Positions 1 to 9,490 of a DNA stretch of 64,000 nucleotides are shown here, piece by piece. Position 1 is the stretch's first letter; each line of letters begins with the position of its first letter. A program made the translations under genes and the position numbers. Source of the DNA: Diphasiastrum complanatum. Taxonomy: Eukaryota; Streptophyta; Lycopodiopsida; Lycopodiales; Lycopodiaceae. The notes below the pieces were generated by a model. The model worked only from the letters and a program-made list of their open reading frames with translations. It made no database searches and was not told the DNA's origin. The stretch is from contig MU832132.1 in the NCBI GenBank assembly GCA_029204225.1, positions 21,689 through 85,688 on the forward strand. Reading direction: 5' to 3'.

Positions 1-929
1 ATGTAAAAATTGCTTTAGCAAAAGAGTTTAAGATGGTAGATCTCGGCCTATTGAGCTTCATTCTTGGAATAGAGGTTATTAGAGGATGTGATTTTAGCTT
101 CATTTGTCAATCTAAATATGCTACATCCATCCTAGATAGATTTGGAATGAAGAATTGTAAAGGCATTGAGACACCAATGGAGCAACATGTAAAAGCATTT
201 ATTGGTTGTGATGAAGCATCCTTTGAGGACATCACATTATATAGAAGGCTTATTGGCTCCTTGATCTATTTAACTATAACTAGACCTGATCTTAGTTACA
301 GTGTTGGAAAGTTAAGCCAATTCATGCAAAGTCCTCTAGTTTCACATTGGAAGATGGCCAAAAGAGTTCTTAGATACATTTCATTCACTAAGAATTTTGG
401 TATTTTGTATAGAGGAACTAATCTTGGCTTAAGAGCCTATAGTGACTCGGATTTTGCAGGGGACAAAGTGGATAGAAGATCAACAAGTGCCTTTTCCACC
501 TTTCTATGTGATGGAGTAGTATAATGGCTTTCCAAAAAGCAAGATACCATCTCCCTATCTTCCACAGAATCCGAATACAAGGCCTTGACATCAACATGCA
601 AGGAGGTCTTGTGGCTCAAAAGGCTATTGGTGGAGCTTCATATCATGGAGGAGGAGATCCCTATCATCTATTGTGACAACCAATCAGCCCAATCACTTGC
701 AACTAATCCTACATTCCATGCAAGGAGCAAACACATCGAAATTGCTCATCATTTCGTGAGGGAAAAAGTGCAAGCTAAAGAGATCAAGCTCCAACACGTG
801 CCATCATCAAGTTGCTTGGCTGATTTGTTTACTAAACCTTTACCTAAAGATTCATTTGTCAAGCTTAGATCTTCAATTGGAGTTATTGATAAAAGCATTG
901 TGATCTCCAAGTCTAGATTTGAGGAGGAG
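1..929 (+). pseudogene. Ty1/copia pol 3' end (RT end and RNase H), broken
   Basis: The sequence encodes the end of a copia reverse transcriptase followed by RNase H. Visible blocks are the post-YVDD region (FILGIEV, then SKYATSIL), the RT end (GSLIYLTITRPDLSYSVGKLS), the RNase H start (AYSDSDFAGDKVDRRS) and its end (TKHIEIAHHFVREK, LADLFTKPLP). A TAA at about 522-524 interrupts the frame where the intact relative at 3,030 reads a serine codon before WLSKKQ, so the product is split in two. The purine tract GAGGAGGAG at 921-929 marks the end of the internal region. The fragment runs off the left edge of the window, so its gag and integrase are not seen. It resembles the Copia-3 pol at 43,894-45,282 closely. 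Confidence 0.9.
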
Positions 930-1566
930 TGTGAAAAATTGCCTACATTGGCAAATCTAGACATGTAGAATATTGTATATTTTGTCAATATTGTTTATTG
1001 GTTACTTGAATGGCCAAAGTGCCACTTGTACATACACACCTAAAGTAGGTTACCACGAGTCAAGAGGAGTGGTTGTGTCTATTTGGTAGTGATTCCTACT
1101 TTGTAGGATCTAGACCATGATATATGATGAGATTTGTACCTACCATGCACCTACCAAGCATGACTCTTGGATCTAGGCTAGGGTTTTCACATTAGGGCAA
1201 TAAAGTGGAGTCTACTTCCTTATTACATGCTTGATTTTTACCTAACTTTGCAAAGGAAGTGTGTTTTACTATGTATTCCCATTCTCCATAGTGAGAAGAT
1301 AGAAACTTTTTGGAGCCTCAAGGAGAAACTCGAGTTTTCTCTCATTGTATGGTGATTACTCTTGATTTTCAATGAAACCCAGATTTGGCACTTTGTAAAC
1401 ACTGTCTACAGGCCGTACTACAGCCTTATTTCCACACGTGTGGAGTTGGATTATACTATTTGATCAATGCTTTGATTGTCTCTACTTGTTTCCTATCAAG
1501 CTGCTAAACTAGATCTTGTTTTCTGATGACTAGTTTCTGATAGATTGTTTAACAAGCATACAATCA
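930..1566 (+). repeat. LTR of the left-edge copia element, interrupted by Copia-1
   Basis: The LTR starts TGTGAAAAATTGCC directly after the purine tract. It contains a CCACACGTGTGG palindrome at 1,432-1,443. Copia-1 inserted after 1,571, and the LTR probably resumes after 7,890; its true end was not determined. Confidence 0.6.
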
Positions 1567-1571
1567 CCTTG

Positions 1572-2433
1572 TGTTGAAAATTGTCACTTCTCACTTGACA
1601 TTGGTTCATGTAAATATTGATCAAACATTAGAATATGTTGATGATATGATTTCACACGTGTGGAGCATGTTCCCATGTGTGAAAGGATGTACTTTTCATG
1701 TTTGTATATATCCAAATTGATTTTGTATCATTCTAGTTAGTGTGAACATGAAATGACTAGTTTTTAGTCAAGTTGACTAGTCACCTACAAATTAGCTTTT
1801 CCTTGCATGTGCATGAGTAAATGCTCCCACATGGCAAGTGGATGTTCACATGTGTGTATAGAGTACTAGAAGATAAGAGTTGACCATTTTCCTTAGATCC
1901 TATTTTGTAGGGAATATTCCTATATTCTAGGAGACTAGCTTTTTGGATTTTAGTCATATTCTAGAAGGTCAACTATTGGATAAGGATCAAGGATGGATCA
2001 AATGGATAGATATGAGTGATGTGGCACTCTTCACACGTGTGAAGGCCTGCTGGACTGTACCAGACTCATGGATGTACTTGATCCATAAAAGGATCATCAT
2101 TTTGCTAAGAAAATTGATGAGACTTTTGCACTCTACACTTTTGTGAGATTTCTAGTCATTTGTCTTGTGATTTTTATGCATGATTGCTATCTAGTATCAT
2201 TGTACTTGTTGTTTCAGGTGCAGTCCGTACAGTGGACAGTACTCCACACGTGTGAAGCCGCTCTCACTAAAAAATGATGTGTTGATCCATTGCTCTTGCT
2301 TAAATCCAAGTGTAGTGAATCTAGATCAAGATCTAATGTGTAGAACTTGATAGATTCATTGATTAAGCAACCAATAACTCTCTATGATTGTAAAGTACAA
2401 TCATTATTGTCCTAAAAACTGTAAAATTTATCA
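1572..2433 (+). repeat. Copia-1 5' LTR
   Basis: 862 bp, starting TGTTGAAAATTG and ending TTTATCA. It carries three ACACGTGT palindromes (about 1,651, 2,031 and 2,245) and CTGTAC/GTACAG words beside two of them. A fourth palindrome lies in the leader at about 2,595. Confidence 0.95.
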
Positions 2434-2445
2434 TGGTATCAGAGC
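2434..2445 (+). other. Copia-1 primer binding site
   Basis: TGGTATCAGAGC lies immediately after the LTR. This is the standard plant copia site complementary to the 3' end of initiator methionine tRNA. The untranslated leader then runs to 3,029. Confidence 0.93.
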
Positions 2446-3029
2446 TAAGTAAGAGAGTGATCATTGAATCATAAATCTTGTAAAGATCATTGGCAAAATT
2501 TGTTTTTTGGCCAATACTAGTGAGGGCGAGTTCTTCTAGAGTGATAGCTTGTAATCATTTGGATCAAAACGACTTGGAGGCTGTGTATGTACTTTTCACA
2601 CGTGTGAAACCGTACAGCAACTTTCAATTCAAGTTACTTTGTGTTTTTTGGTCCCAAAATCACAATACTAGTTCATTTTTGGTGCTTTTTGAAGCATAGT
2701 ATTGATCTAGATTCATTCTAACTAATGCCTATGACCAAATAGTGTTTTGGATCATTGAAGCATTTCTTTTTAGAGTCTAAGATCAGATCTAAGAGGCTGA
2801 TTTGTTCAGATCCTTAGTTGAAGTGAAATCTCTAAGAAAAGTGTAAAGCAATTTTTTTTTGTGAGAGTGAAAGCTAGAAATTTTTGGTAAGATCTTTGAG
2901 TATCATTCAAGCTTGTGTGTTAGTTTGATAGAGACAAGCCTATAGGCATTCTAGTAAGCTTTAGGCCACTTCATAGATCTTTTAAAATTCAAAAATCTTT
3001 GTGATTTTTAAAAGAGCATTCATTCTAAA

Positions 3030-6000
3030 ATGTCATCCATGGGTGGATATTTGATGGAATCAAGTGAGAGACTCACTTCCACAAATTATTCCATTTGGAA
3101 AGTGAGAATGGAATCACTCCTAGTGATCCATGATCTATATGACATAGTTCAAGGAGTAGAGGAAGAGCCTCAAACTCCCCAAGAACAAGCCAAATACAAG
3201 AAGAGAGCAAGATTAGCTCTACATTGCATAAAGTTAAATGTATGCAATGACCTCTTGAAAGAGGTGTCTTCTTGTACCTCATCCAAAGAGGCTTGGGATT
3301 CATTAAAGAGCATTTATGAATCCAACAATACTTCAAGAATCCTCATGCTAAGAAATCAAGTTTTCCAAAGCATGAAAGGAAGTGGAGAGAGTGGACAAGA
3401 GTATGTTCTTAGGATCAAATCTCTTAACAAGGAGTTAAGTGCAATAGGAGAGAAGATCCAAGATCAAGAACTAGTACAAATCATTTTGAATGGTCTAAGT
3501 GATGAGTTTACCAACTTAGTCCAATCATTTGCCATTCAAGACTCTCTTCCATCCATTGAAAAGTTGCACAATGTTCTTGTGGCCGAGGAGGGTAGGCTTC
3601 TACACCTCAAGACAAGAATGGATAGCATGTCACTTAATGGAGGAGAGGAGAAAGCTAACTTTACATCTAAAGGCAAGAAAAAGCAAAATCCATTCAAGAA
3701 AAATCAAGGCAAGGAGGCCGAGATGAAGAATGGAGGATCTACCTCCAAAGGCAAAGTGAAGAACAAGGCAAAACTAAAGTGTTTCTTTTGTGGAAAGAAA
3801 GGACACTTTGCCTCAGAATGCTACTTGAAGAAGAATCAACAAGCCAAAGGAGATCAAGGGAACATTGCTCAAGAGGAAGAATATGAGGATGGATTCAACA
3901 CATCCTTAATGGTTGCATCTACACCAACTTCAAGTCAAGACACATGGTGGATAGATAGTGGGGCTAGTTCCCACATGTCCTTTAACAAGCATTATTTTTC
4001 TACTCTTCTATCTTGTAATGACTCTAAGAAGTCAATATACACTGCTAGTGATCAAGCATGCAAGATAGATGGCATAGGATCTATACCTCTTTGTTTAGGC
4101 ACATCTAAAAGGATAGATCTAGATAATGTTTTGTATGTTCCTACCATTTCAAGAAACTTGCTTAGTGTAGGACAATTAATGGACAATGGACTAGATGTAC
4201 ATTTCAAGAATGGAGTTTGTTCCATCTTGAAAAATGATAAGTGCATAGCTAGTGGCATTAAGCAAGGTAGACTTTTCAAGTTGGATGCTAATGTTGCAAG
4301 TGAAAGTGTGAACTTGGCTAGGGAGGAGCTAACTCAAGTGGAGCTTTGGCATAAGAGATTAGGCCATCCTAATCTTCAATCTATGGAGTCAATGGCAAGC
4401 AAGGAACTAGCTCTCGGCCTACCAAGAGCTTTCAAGAAGTGTGGAAAAATGTGTGAGGCATGTGGCCTTGCAAAGTCACACAAATCTTCTTACAAGAAAT
4501 CTTCATCAAGATCTCTCTCTCCCTTGGATCTCATACATTCTGATGTACATAGTTTTTCACATGCAAGTAATGGAGGTGCCTTGATGTATGTAACTTTTAT
4601 AGATGATTGTACTAGATTCACATGGATTGAGTTACTATCAAAGAAAAATCTTGTTTATGAAGCTTTCATTAAGTTCAAGTCTCTAGTAGAGAAACAACTT
4701 AGTACTTCTATCAAAGCACTAAGATGTGATAATGGAGGAGAGTACACCTCCAATAAAATGAAAGACTTTTGTGAGATCAATGGTATTAAGTTACAATACA
4801 CTTGTTCCTACACCCCTCAACAAAATGGGGTGGCCGAGAGGAAAAATAGGAGTCTATGTGAGTGTGCAAAGTCCTTGAGGCTTGATGCATCACTTCCCAT
4901 CTCATTTTGGGGAGAAGCCATAACATGTGCTAATTATTTGTGTAATAGACTTCCTAGTAGTGCTATAGATGGGATCTCACCTTATCAAGCCTTGTTTGAT
5001 AAGAAACCCAATGTAAAATATTTTAAGATCTTTGGATGTACTTGTTATGTACACATTCCTTTGGAGACTAGAAGGAAAGAAGATGCTACCTCCTTCAAAG
5101 GAATCTTTGTTGGCTATGGAGAAAATAGCAAGGGATATAGGATATATGATCCTACATCCAAGAAAGTAAAGGTAAGCAAGGATGTACTTTTTGATGAGTC
5201 ACAATTTGCTAAGAGCTTGTCAAATGGATCTAACCCATTGTGCATTGAAGATCTTGACAAATCCGAGGAGGATCTTGACAAACCCGAGGAGGATCATGAC
5301 AAACCCGAGGATGGAGATTTGGATCCAAGTCAAAAGGGGCCAAGAAGATCATCAAGGAGCAAGGCCGAGCCCTCAAGGCTTACCTATGTGGACAAGGGAA
5401 AGCAAAAGGAAGGCTCTACATCTTCTACCTCTTACTCTTTTTTAGCTACATTGATTGAAGAACCATCATCTTTTGAAGAAGCATGTAAATCTAAAGTTTG
5501 GAGAGATGCAATGCAAGTAGAGTATGATGCATTAGAAGAAAATCATACTTGGAATCTTGTAAATCTTCCAAGAGGAAAGAAACCACTTGCATGTAAGTGG
5601 ATTTATAGAATTAAGTACAATCAAGATGGATCTATTAGTAAATACAAAGCTAGGCTTGTTGCTAAGGGATTTCTTCAAATAAAAGGATTGGATTATGAAG
5701 AAACATTTGCACCTGTAGCTAAGCTTGTAACTATTAGATTAATCATTTGCATTGCTACTTTGTTCAAATGGGATCTCTACCAAATGGATGTGACAAATGC
5801 CTTCTTGAATGGCTTCTTAGAAGAGGAAATCTACATGATGCAACCCGAGGGCTTCATCAAGATTGGTGAGGAGCAAAAGGTGTGCTACTTAAGGAAGAGC
5901 CTATATGGCTTGAAGCAAGCACCTAGAGCTTGGTACTCTAGGTTGCATGATTTTCTCTATTCCCTTGGCTTTGTACTAAGTGCTTATGAACCTTCTTTAT

Positions 6001-7010
6001 ATTTCAAATGTAATGAAGGAAAGATCATCATTTTGGTTCTTTATGTTGATGACATCATTATGACAGGAAATGATGATGATGGCATAGGCAAAGTAAAAGT
6101 TGACTTATCTAGTGAGTTCAAGATGGTAGATCTAGGCTTCCTAAAGTTTATACTTGGGATAGAAGTGTCTAGAAGTAGCAATTGTACTTTCATAAGTCAA
6201 TCTAAGTATGCTACTTCCATTCTTGAAAGATTTGGTATGAAAGATTGTAAGGGGATTGACACCCCTATGGAGCATGTTGTGAAAGCAACTAATGAAGGTG
6301 ATGAAGCATCCTTTGAGGACATCACTCTCTTTAGGAAGCTTATAGGCTCTCTAATCTATTTAACCATCACTAGACCTGACTTAAGTTTTTGTGTAAGCAA
6401 GTTGAGTCAAAGTATGCAAGCTCCTTTAATTCATCATTGGAAAAGTGCCAAGAGAGTACTTAGATATGTTTCTAGTACTAGATTTTTTGGTATACTTTAT
6501 GAAGGATCTAACTTGCACTTGAGAGCCTACTCGGATTCAGATTTTGCAGGTGACAAGATGGATAGGAAGTCCATTAGTGCATTTGCAACATTTCTTTGTG
6601 GAGGAGTGATATCTTGGCTTTCCAAAAAGCAAGATACAATCTCACTATCTTCTTGTGAAGCCGAGTACAAGGCATTGACTTCAACAACCAAAGAGCTCTT
6701 ATGGCTAAGAAGACTCTTGATGGAACTACATGTGCTAGAGGCCGAGGAGATCCCTTACATATTTTGTGACAATCAAGCTTCTCAACAAATTGCTTCAAAT
6801 CCTATCTTCCATGCTAGAACAAAGCATATTGAGATAGCTCACCACTTTGTGAGGGAGAAGGTACAATCCAAGGAAGTGCAACTACATCATGTACCATCAT
6901 CCGAATGCATAGCTGATATCTTAACCAAACCATTGTCCAAAGATCCATTTTTTAAGTTAAGATATGCTCTTGGAATTGTAGATAGATGTACACTAGATTT
7001 GCCAAGTTAG
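3030..7010 (+). CDS. Copia-1 gag-pol polyprotein, intact
   Basis: The open frame is 1,326 codons with no stop or shift, about the usual length for plant copia elements. The order is Gag of the UBN2 type (about 5-230, with YSIWKVRM), a zinc knuckle CFFCGKKGHFASEC (about 251-264), aspartic protease (DSG near 309), GAG-pre-integrase (LWHKRLGH near 439), the integrase core with the D,D,E triad (about 503, 565, 602), reverse transcriptase with YVDD at 1005-1008, and RNase H (SDSDFAGD, then CEAEYKAL, then TKHIEIAHHFVREK). This integrase-before-RT order defines copia. The product would build particles, copy RNA into DNA and integrate it. The linker near residues 740-755 contains a short repeated acidic unit (EDLDKPEED). 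The start chosen is the first ATG, before the conserved Gag block. Confidence 0.97.
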   Translation: MSSMGGYLMESSERLTSTNYSIWKVRMESLLVIHDLYDIVQGVEEEPQTPQEQAKYKKRARLALHCIKLNVCNDLLKEVSSCTSSKEAWDSLKSIYESNNTSRILMLRNQVFQSMKGSGESGQEYVLRIKSLNKELSAIGEKIQDQELVQIILNGLSDEFTNLVQSFAIQDSLPSIEKLHNVLVAEEGRLLHLKTRMDSMSLNGGEEKANFTSKGKKKQNPFKKNQGKEAEMKNGGSTSKGKVKNKAKLKCFFCGKKGHFASECYLKKNQQAKGDQGNIAQEEEYEDGFNTSLMVASTPTSSQDTWWIDSGASSHMSFNKHYFSTLLSCNDSKKSIYTASDQACKIDGIGSIPLCLGTSKRIDLDNVLYVPTISRNLLSVGQLMDNGLDVHFKNGVCSILKNDKCIASGIKQGRLFKLDANVASESVNLAREELTQVELWHKRLGHPNLQSMESMASKELALGLPRAFKKCGKMCEACGLAKSHKSSYKKSSSRSLSPLDLIHSDVHSFSHASNGGALMYVTFIDDCTRFTWIELLSKKNLVYEAFIKFKSLVEKQLSTSIKALRCDNGGEYTSNKMKDFCEINGIKLQYTCSYTPQQNGVAERKNRSLCECAKSLRLDASLPISFWGEAITCANYLCNRLPSSAIDGISPYQALFDKKPNVKYFKIFGCTCYVHIPLETRRKEDATSFKGIFVGYGENSKGYRIYDPTSKKVKVSKDVLFDESQFAKSLSNGSNPLCIEDLDKSEEDLDKPEEDHDKPEDGDLDPSQKGPRRSSRSKAEPSRLTYVDKGKQKEGSTSSTSYSFLATLIEEPSSFEEACKSKVWRDAMQVEYDALEENHTWNLVNLPRGKKPLACKWIYRIKYNQDGSISKYKARLVAKGFLQIKGLDYEETFAPVAKLVTIRLIICIATLFKWDLYQMDVTNAFLNGFLEEEIYMMQPEGFIKIGEEQKVCYLRKSLYGLKQAPRAWYSRLHDFLYSLGFVLSAYEPSLYFKCNEGKIIILVLYVDDIIMTGNDDDGIGKVKVDLSSEFKMVDLGFLKFILGIEVSRSSNCTFISQSKYATSILERFGMKDCKGIDTPMEHVVKATNEGDEASFEDITLFRKLIGSLIYLTITRPDLSFCVSKLSQSMQAPLIHHWKSAKRVLRYVSSTRFFGILYEGSNLHLRAYSDSDFAGDKMDRKSISAFATFLCGGVISWLSKKQDTISLSSCEAEYKALTSTTKELLWLRRLLMELHVLEAEEIPYIFCDNQASQQIASNPIFHARTKHIEIAHHFVREKVQSKEVQLHHVPSSECIADILTKPLSKDPFFKLRYALGIVDRCTLDLPS

Positions 7011-7014
7011 AAGT

Positions 7015-7023
7015 GAGGAGGAG
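7015..7023 (+). other. Copia-1 polypurine tract
   Basis: GAGGAGGAG directly precedes the 3' LTR, as expected for the plus-strand DNA primer. The same tract precedes the LTRs at 930 and 56,302. Confidence 0.85.
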
Positions 7024-7885
7024 TGTTGAAAATTGTCACTTCTCACTTGACATTGGTTCATGTAAATATTGATCAAACATTAGAATATGTTGATGATATG
7101 ATTTCACACGTGTGGAGCATGTTCCCATGTGTGAAAGGATGTACTTTTCATGTTTGTATATATCCAAATTGATTTTGTATCATTCTAGTTAGTGTGAACA
7201 TGAAATGACTAGTTTTTAGTCAAGTTGACTAGTCACCTACAAATTAGCTTTTCCTTGCATGTGCATGAGTAAATGCTCCCACATGGCAAGTGGATGTTCA
7301 CATGTGTGTATAGAGTACTAGAAGATAAGAGTTGACCATTTTCCTTAGATCCTATTTTGTAGGGAATATTCCTATATTCTAGGAGACTAGCTTTTTGGAT
7401 TTTAGTCATATTCTAGAAGGTCAACTATTGGATAAGGATCAAGGATGGATCAAATGGATAGATATGAGTGATGTGGCACTCTTCACACGTGTGAAGGCCT
7501 GCTGGACTGTACCAGACTCATGGATGTACTTGATCCATAAAAGGATCATCATTTTGCTAAGAAAATTGATGAGACTTTTGCACTCTACACTTTTGTGAGA
7601 TTTCTAGTCATTTGTCTTGTGATTTTTATGCATGATTGCTATCTAGTATCATTGTACTTGTTGTTTCAGGTGCAGTCCGTACAGTGGACAGTACTCCACA
7701 CGTGTGAAGCCGCTCTCACTAAAAAATGATGTGTTGATCCATTGCTCTTGCTTAAATCCAAGTGTAGTGAATCTAGATCAAGATCTAATGTGTAGAACTT
7801 GATAGATTCATTGATTAAGCAACCAATAACTCTCTATGATTGTAAAGTACAATCATTATTGTCCTAAAAACTGTAAAATTTATCA
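7024..7885 (+). repeat. Copia-1 3' LTR
   Basis: 862 bp, aligned base for base with 1,572-2,433 over everything I compared. It is followed by the CCTTG duplication at 7,886-7,890. Confidence 0.95.
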
Positions 7886-7934
7886 CCTTGTGGATCATTC
7901 AAAGATCCATTTATGGTCCTTAGTACTATACTTT

Positions 7935-9425
7935 TCACAGGAAATCGTGCATTTTGTTGTTGTGCTTCCTTTTGTATTGTTGAAGCCCTTTGAGACCAAC
8001 CTCTTGATCTTCCTCTTGACCATCAAAGTCATTCAACAAACTTTGTTTTTCAGATCCATTACTTGCTTTTCCAACATGAAAACCATGAGAACCAATATCC
8101 ACTTGCATAGCATCATGTACACAAAAAGATTTTCCAAAACATGTGAGTAAAGCAAAGTGTGTCTCTTCCACTTGCTTAGCTTTCTCTTGAACATCAAAGA
8201 TATCAAAGATATGAATATCTTTTGACCTAATCCTTTGGAAATACTCCCTCTCAAACATATGTTTTGGATCCAACAATATATCATCAATGCTTGATCTCAA
8301 ACTTCCACAAAGGTTAGTCAAAACAATGCCACCAATGCCACCATCATAAATCGAAAGATAGATTCCAAACTTTCCATCCAACATGAAGTAGAGTAGGTGA
8401 AGATGAGTACCAAACCTAATAAATCCATCCCTCTTGAGTCCATAAAGAACCTCAATAAGCTCACCAATGAGATCTCCCATGCCTTGAAGAAATTGCCTCT
8501 CAATTTGCTCCATGTAGCCTCCTTTAACCAACCTTTTGCCATCTCGATCATGATTGATCAATTCATAATCATAGAATCCTTTGAGTTGATGAAGAGATGT
8601 GAGATCCATGCCTTGGATCTTCCCAAGAACCAATCTTCCATTGCTCTTTCCTTCATAGGGCTCCCTCTTAATGATTACATCATAAGAAGTAGAATCCTCA
8701 AAAACATTAGAAGCCATGAAAAAAATGATTAGTACCTTCAACATAAGGATGATTGAAGTACTCTCTTTATTCAAACAAGAACTTCTACTCAATGTTTTAG
8801 GTAATGACTCATATGATAATGATTCTGCCTCACTATCATTCACAATGACGTCATTCAAAGTACATCCTACTTTGAACTCTTCACATACTTCTCTTCTGCT
8901 TGACTTGTGACTATCTCCCTCACCAAGTCTGTTGATAGGAACATTTGATCTACTCTATTTATGAAGACATGTGTCACCACTTGTTGCAAAAATGGCTTTC
9001 TTGGACTCATCACAAAAGAATGTAGAAGAACCATCTCCTTCATGAATGCACCTAGCAACATCTTTTTCCATATGATCAAAGAAATCATTAACAACAACCT
9101 TTTCCAAGGAAGCACCTTCACCTCCATTGATGAAGTTAGCTCTTTCCTTACCTTTTGCAAGCTTGCACTTGCCATGAAGAACCATTGAAACACCATCGTT
9201 ATCCTCAAGACTAGCCAAGTGAGCACAAAGATGAACATCTCCAAGAAGCATATTAGATCTTGACCTAGATCTAGCATAAGGAAGCTTTTTAGACTTTGCA
9301 TCAGATCCACCAATCTTATTGATGCTAAAAGAGAACTTTGGAAAGTTGAGACCAATCTCCTTTTCCATTCCATCCTTTTTGTTAGCCATAACAAAAGTAT
9401 CAATCTTGAAAAGTCTACCTTGCAT
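7935..9425 (-). pseudogene. unknown coding-like frames (157 and 307 codons) starting with a copia-like motif
   Basis: Two long minus-strand frames lie at 8,955-9,425 and 7,935-8,858. The first begins QGRLFKIDTFV, the motif that ends the protease/GAG-pre-integrase linker of copia polyproteins (compare GRLFKLDAFV at about 54,815). What follows is not recognisable integrase. It includes Arg/Ser-rich (YARSRSRS) and acidic segments, then in the second frame a hydrophobic stretch (LIIFFMASNVF) and the blocks GGYMEQIERQFLQGMGDLIGE and MLDGKFGIYLSIYDGG. The two frames are separated by stops. I do not recognise a function. It may be cargo in a non-autonomous copia or a very divergent pol. The 5' end coincides with the family X terminus at 9,423. 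Confidence 0.45.
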
Positions 9426-9490
9426 TAGAGAAAATATGGGCCCAAAGAGGGCCCTATAAGAAATGCCATGTAGGAGAGAGAAAAATAACT
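9423..9490 (+). repeat. family X element terminus
   Basis: Starts CATTAGAGAAAATATGGGCC and includes two GGGCCC hexamers 10-12 bp apart, then ATAAGAAATGCCATGTAGGA. The same sequence, reversed, ends at 59,192 beside copy 3, and a partial version lies at about 40,490 beside copy 2. Homology between copies 1 and 3 stops at CATTAGAG, so this is taken as the element end. Confidence 0.65.

Larger units (their letters stand above)
1572..7885 (+). mobile_element. Copia-1, complete Ty1/copia LTR retrotransposon
   Basis: This 6,314-bp element has two 862-bp LTRs (TGTTGAAAATT ... TTTATCA), a tRNA-iMet primer binding site, one gag-pol frame, a polypurine tract, and the 5-bp target duplication CCTTG at 1,567-1,571 and 7,886-7,890. 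Every line of the two LTRs that I compared is the same, including the positions of stops in all frames. Identical LTRs in an element with an open frame indicate a very recent insertion. It landed in the LTR of an older copia. A decayed relative lies at the right edge of the window (about 61,960-64,000). Confidence 0.96.

Noticed and set aside
3073..3336. Minus-strand frames inside Copia-1 and the related frame at 63,330-63,593
   Set aside because: They are antisense shadows of the gag coding sequence.
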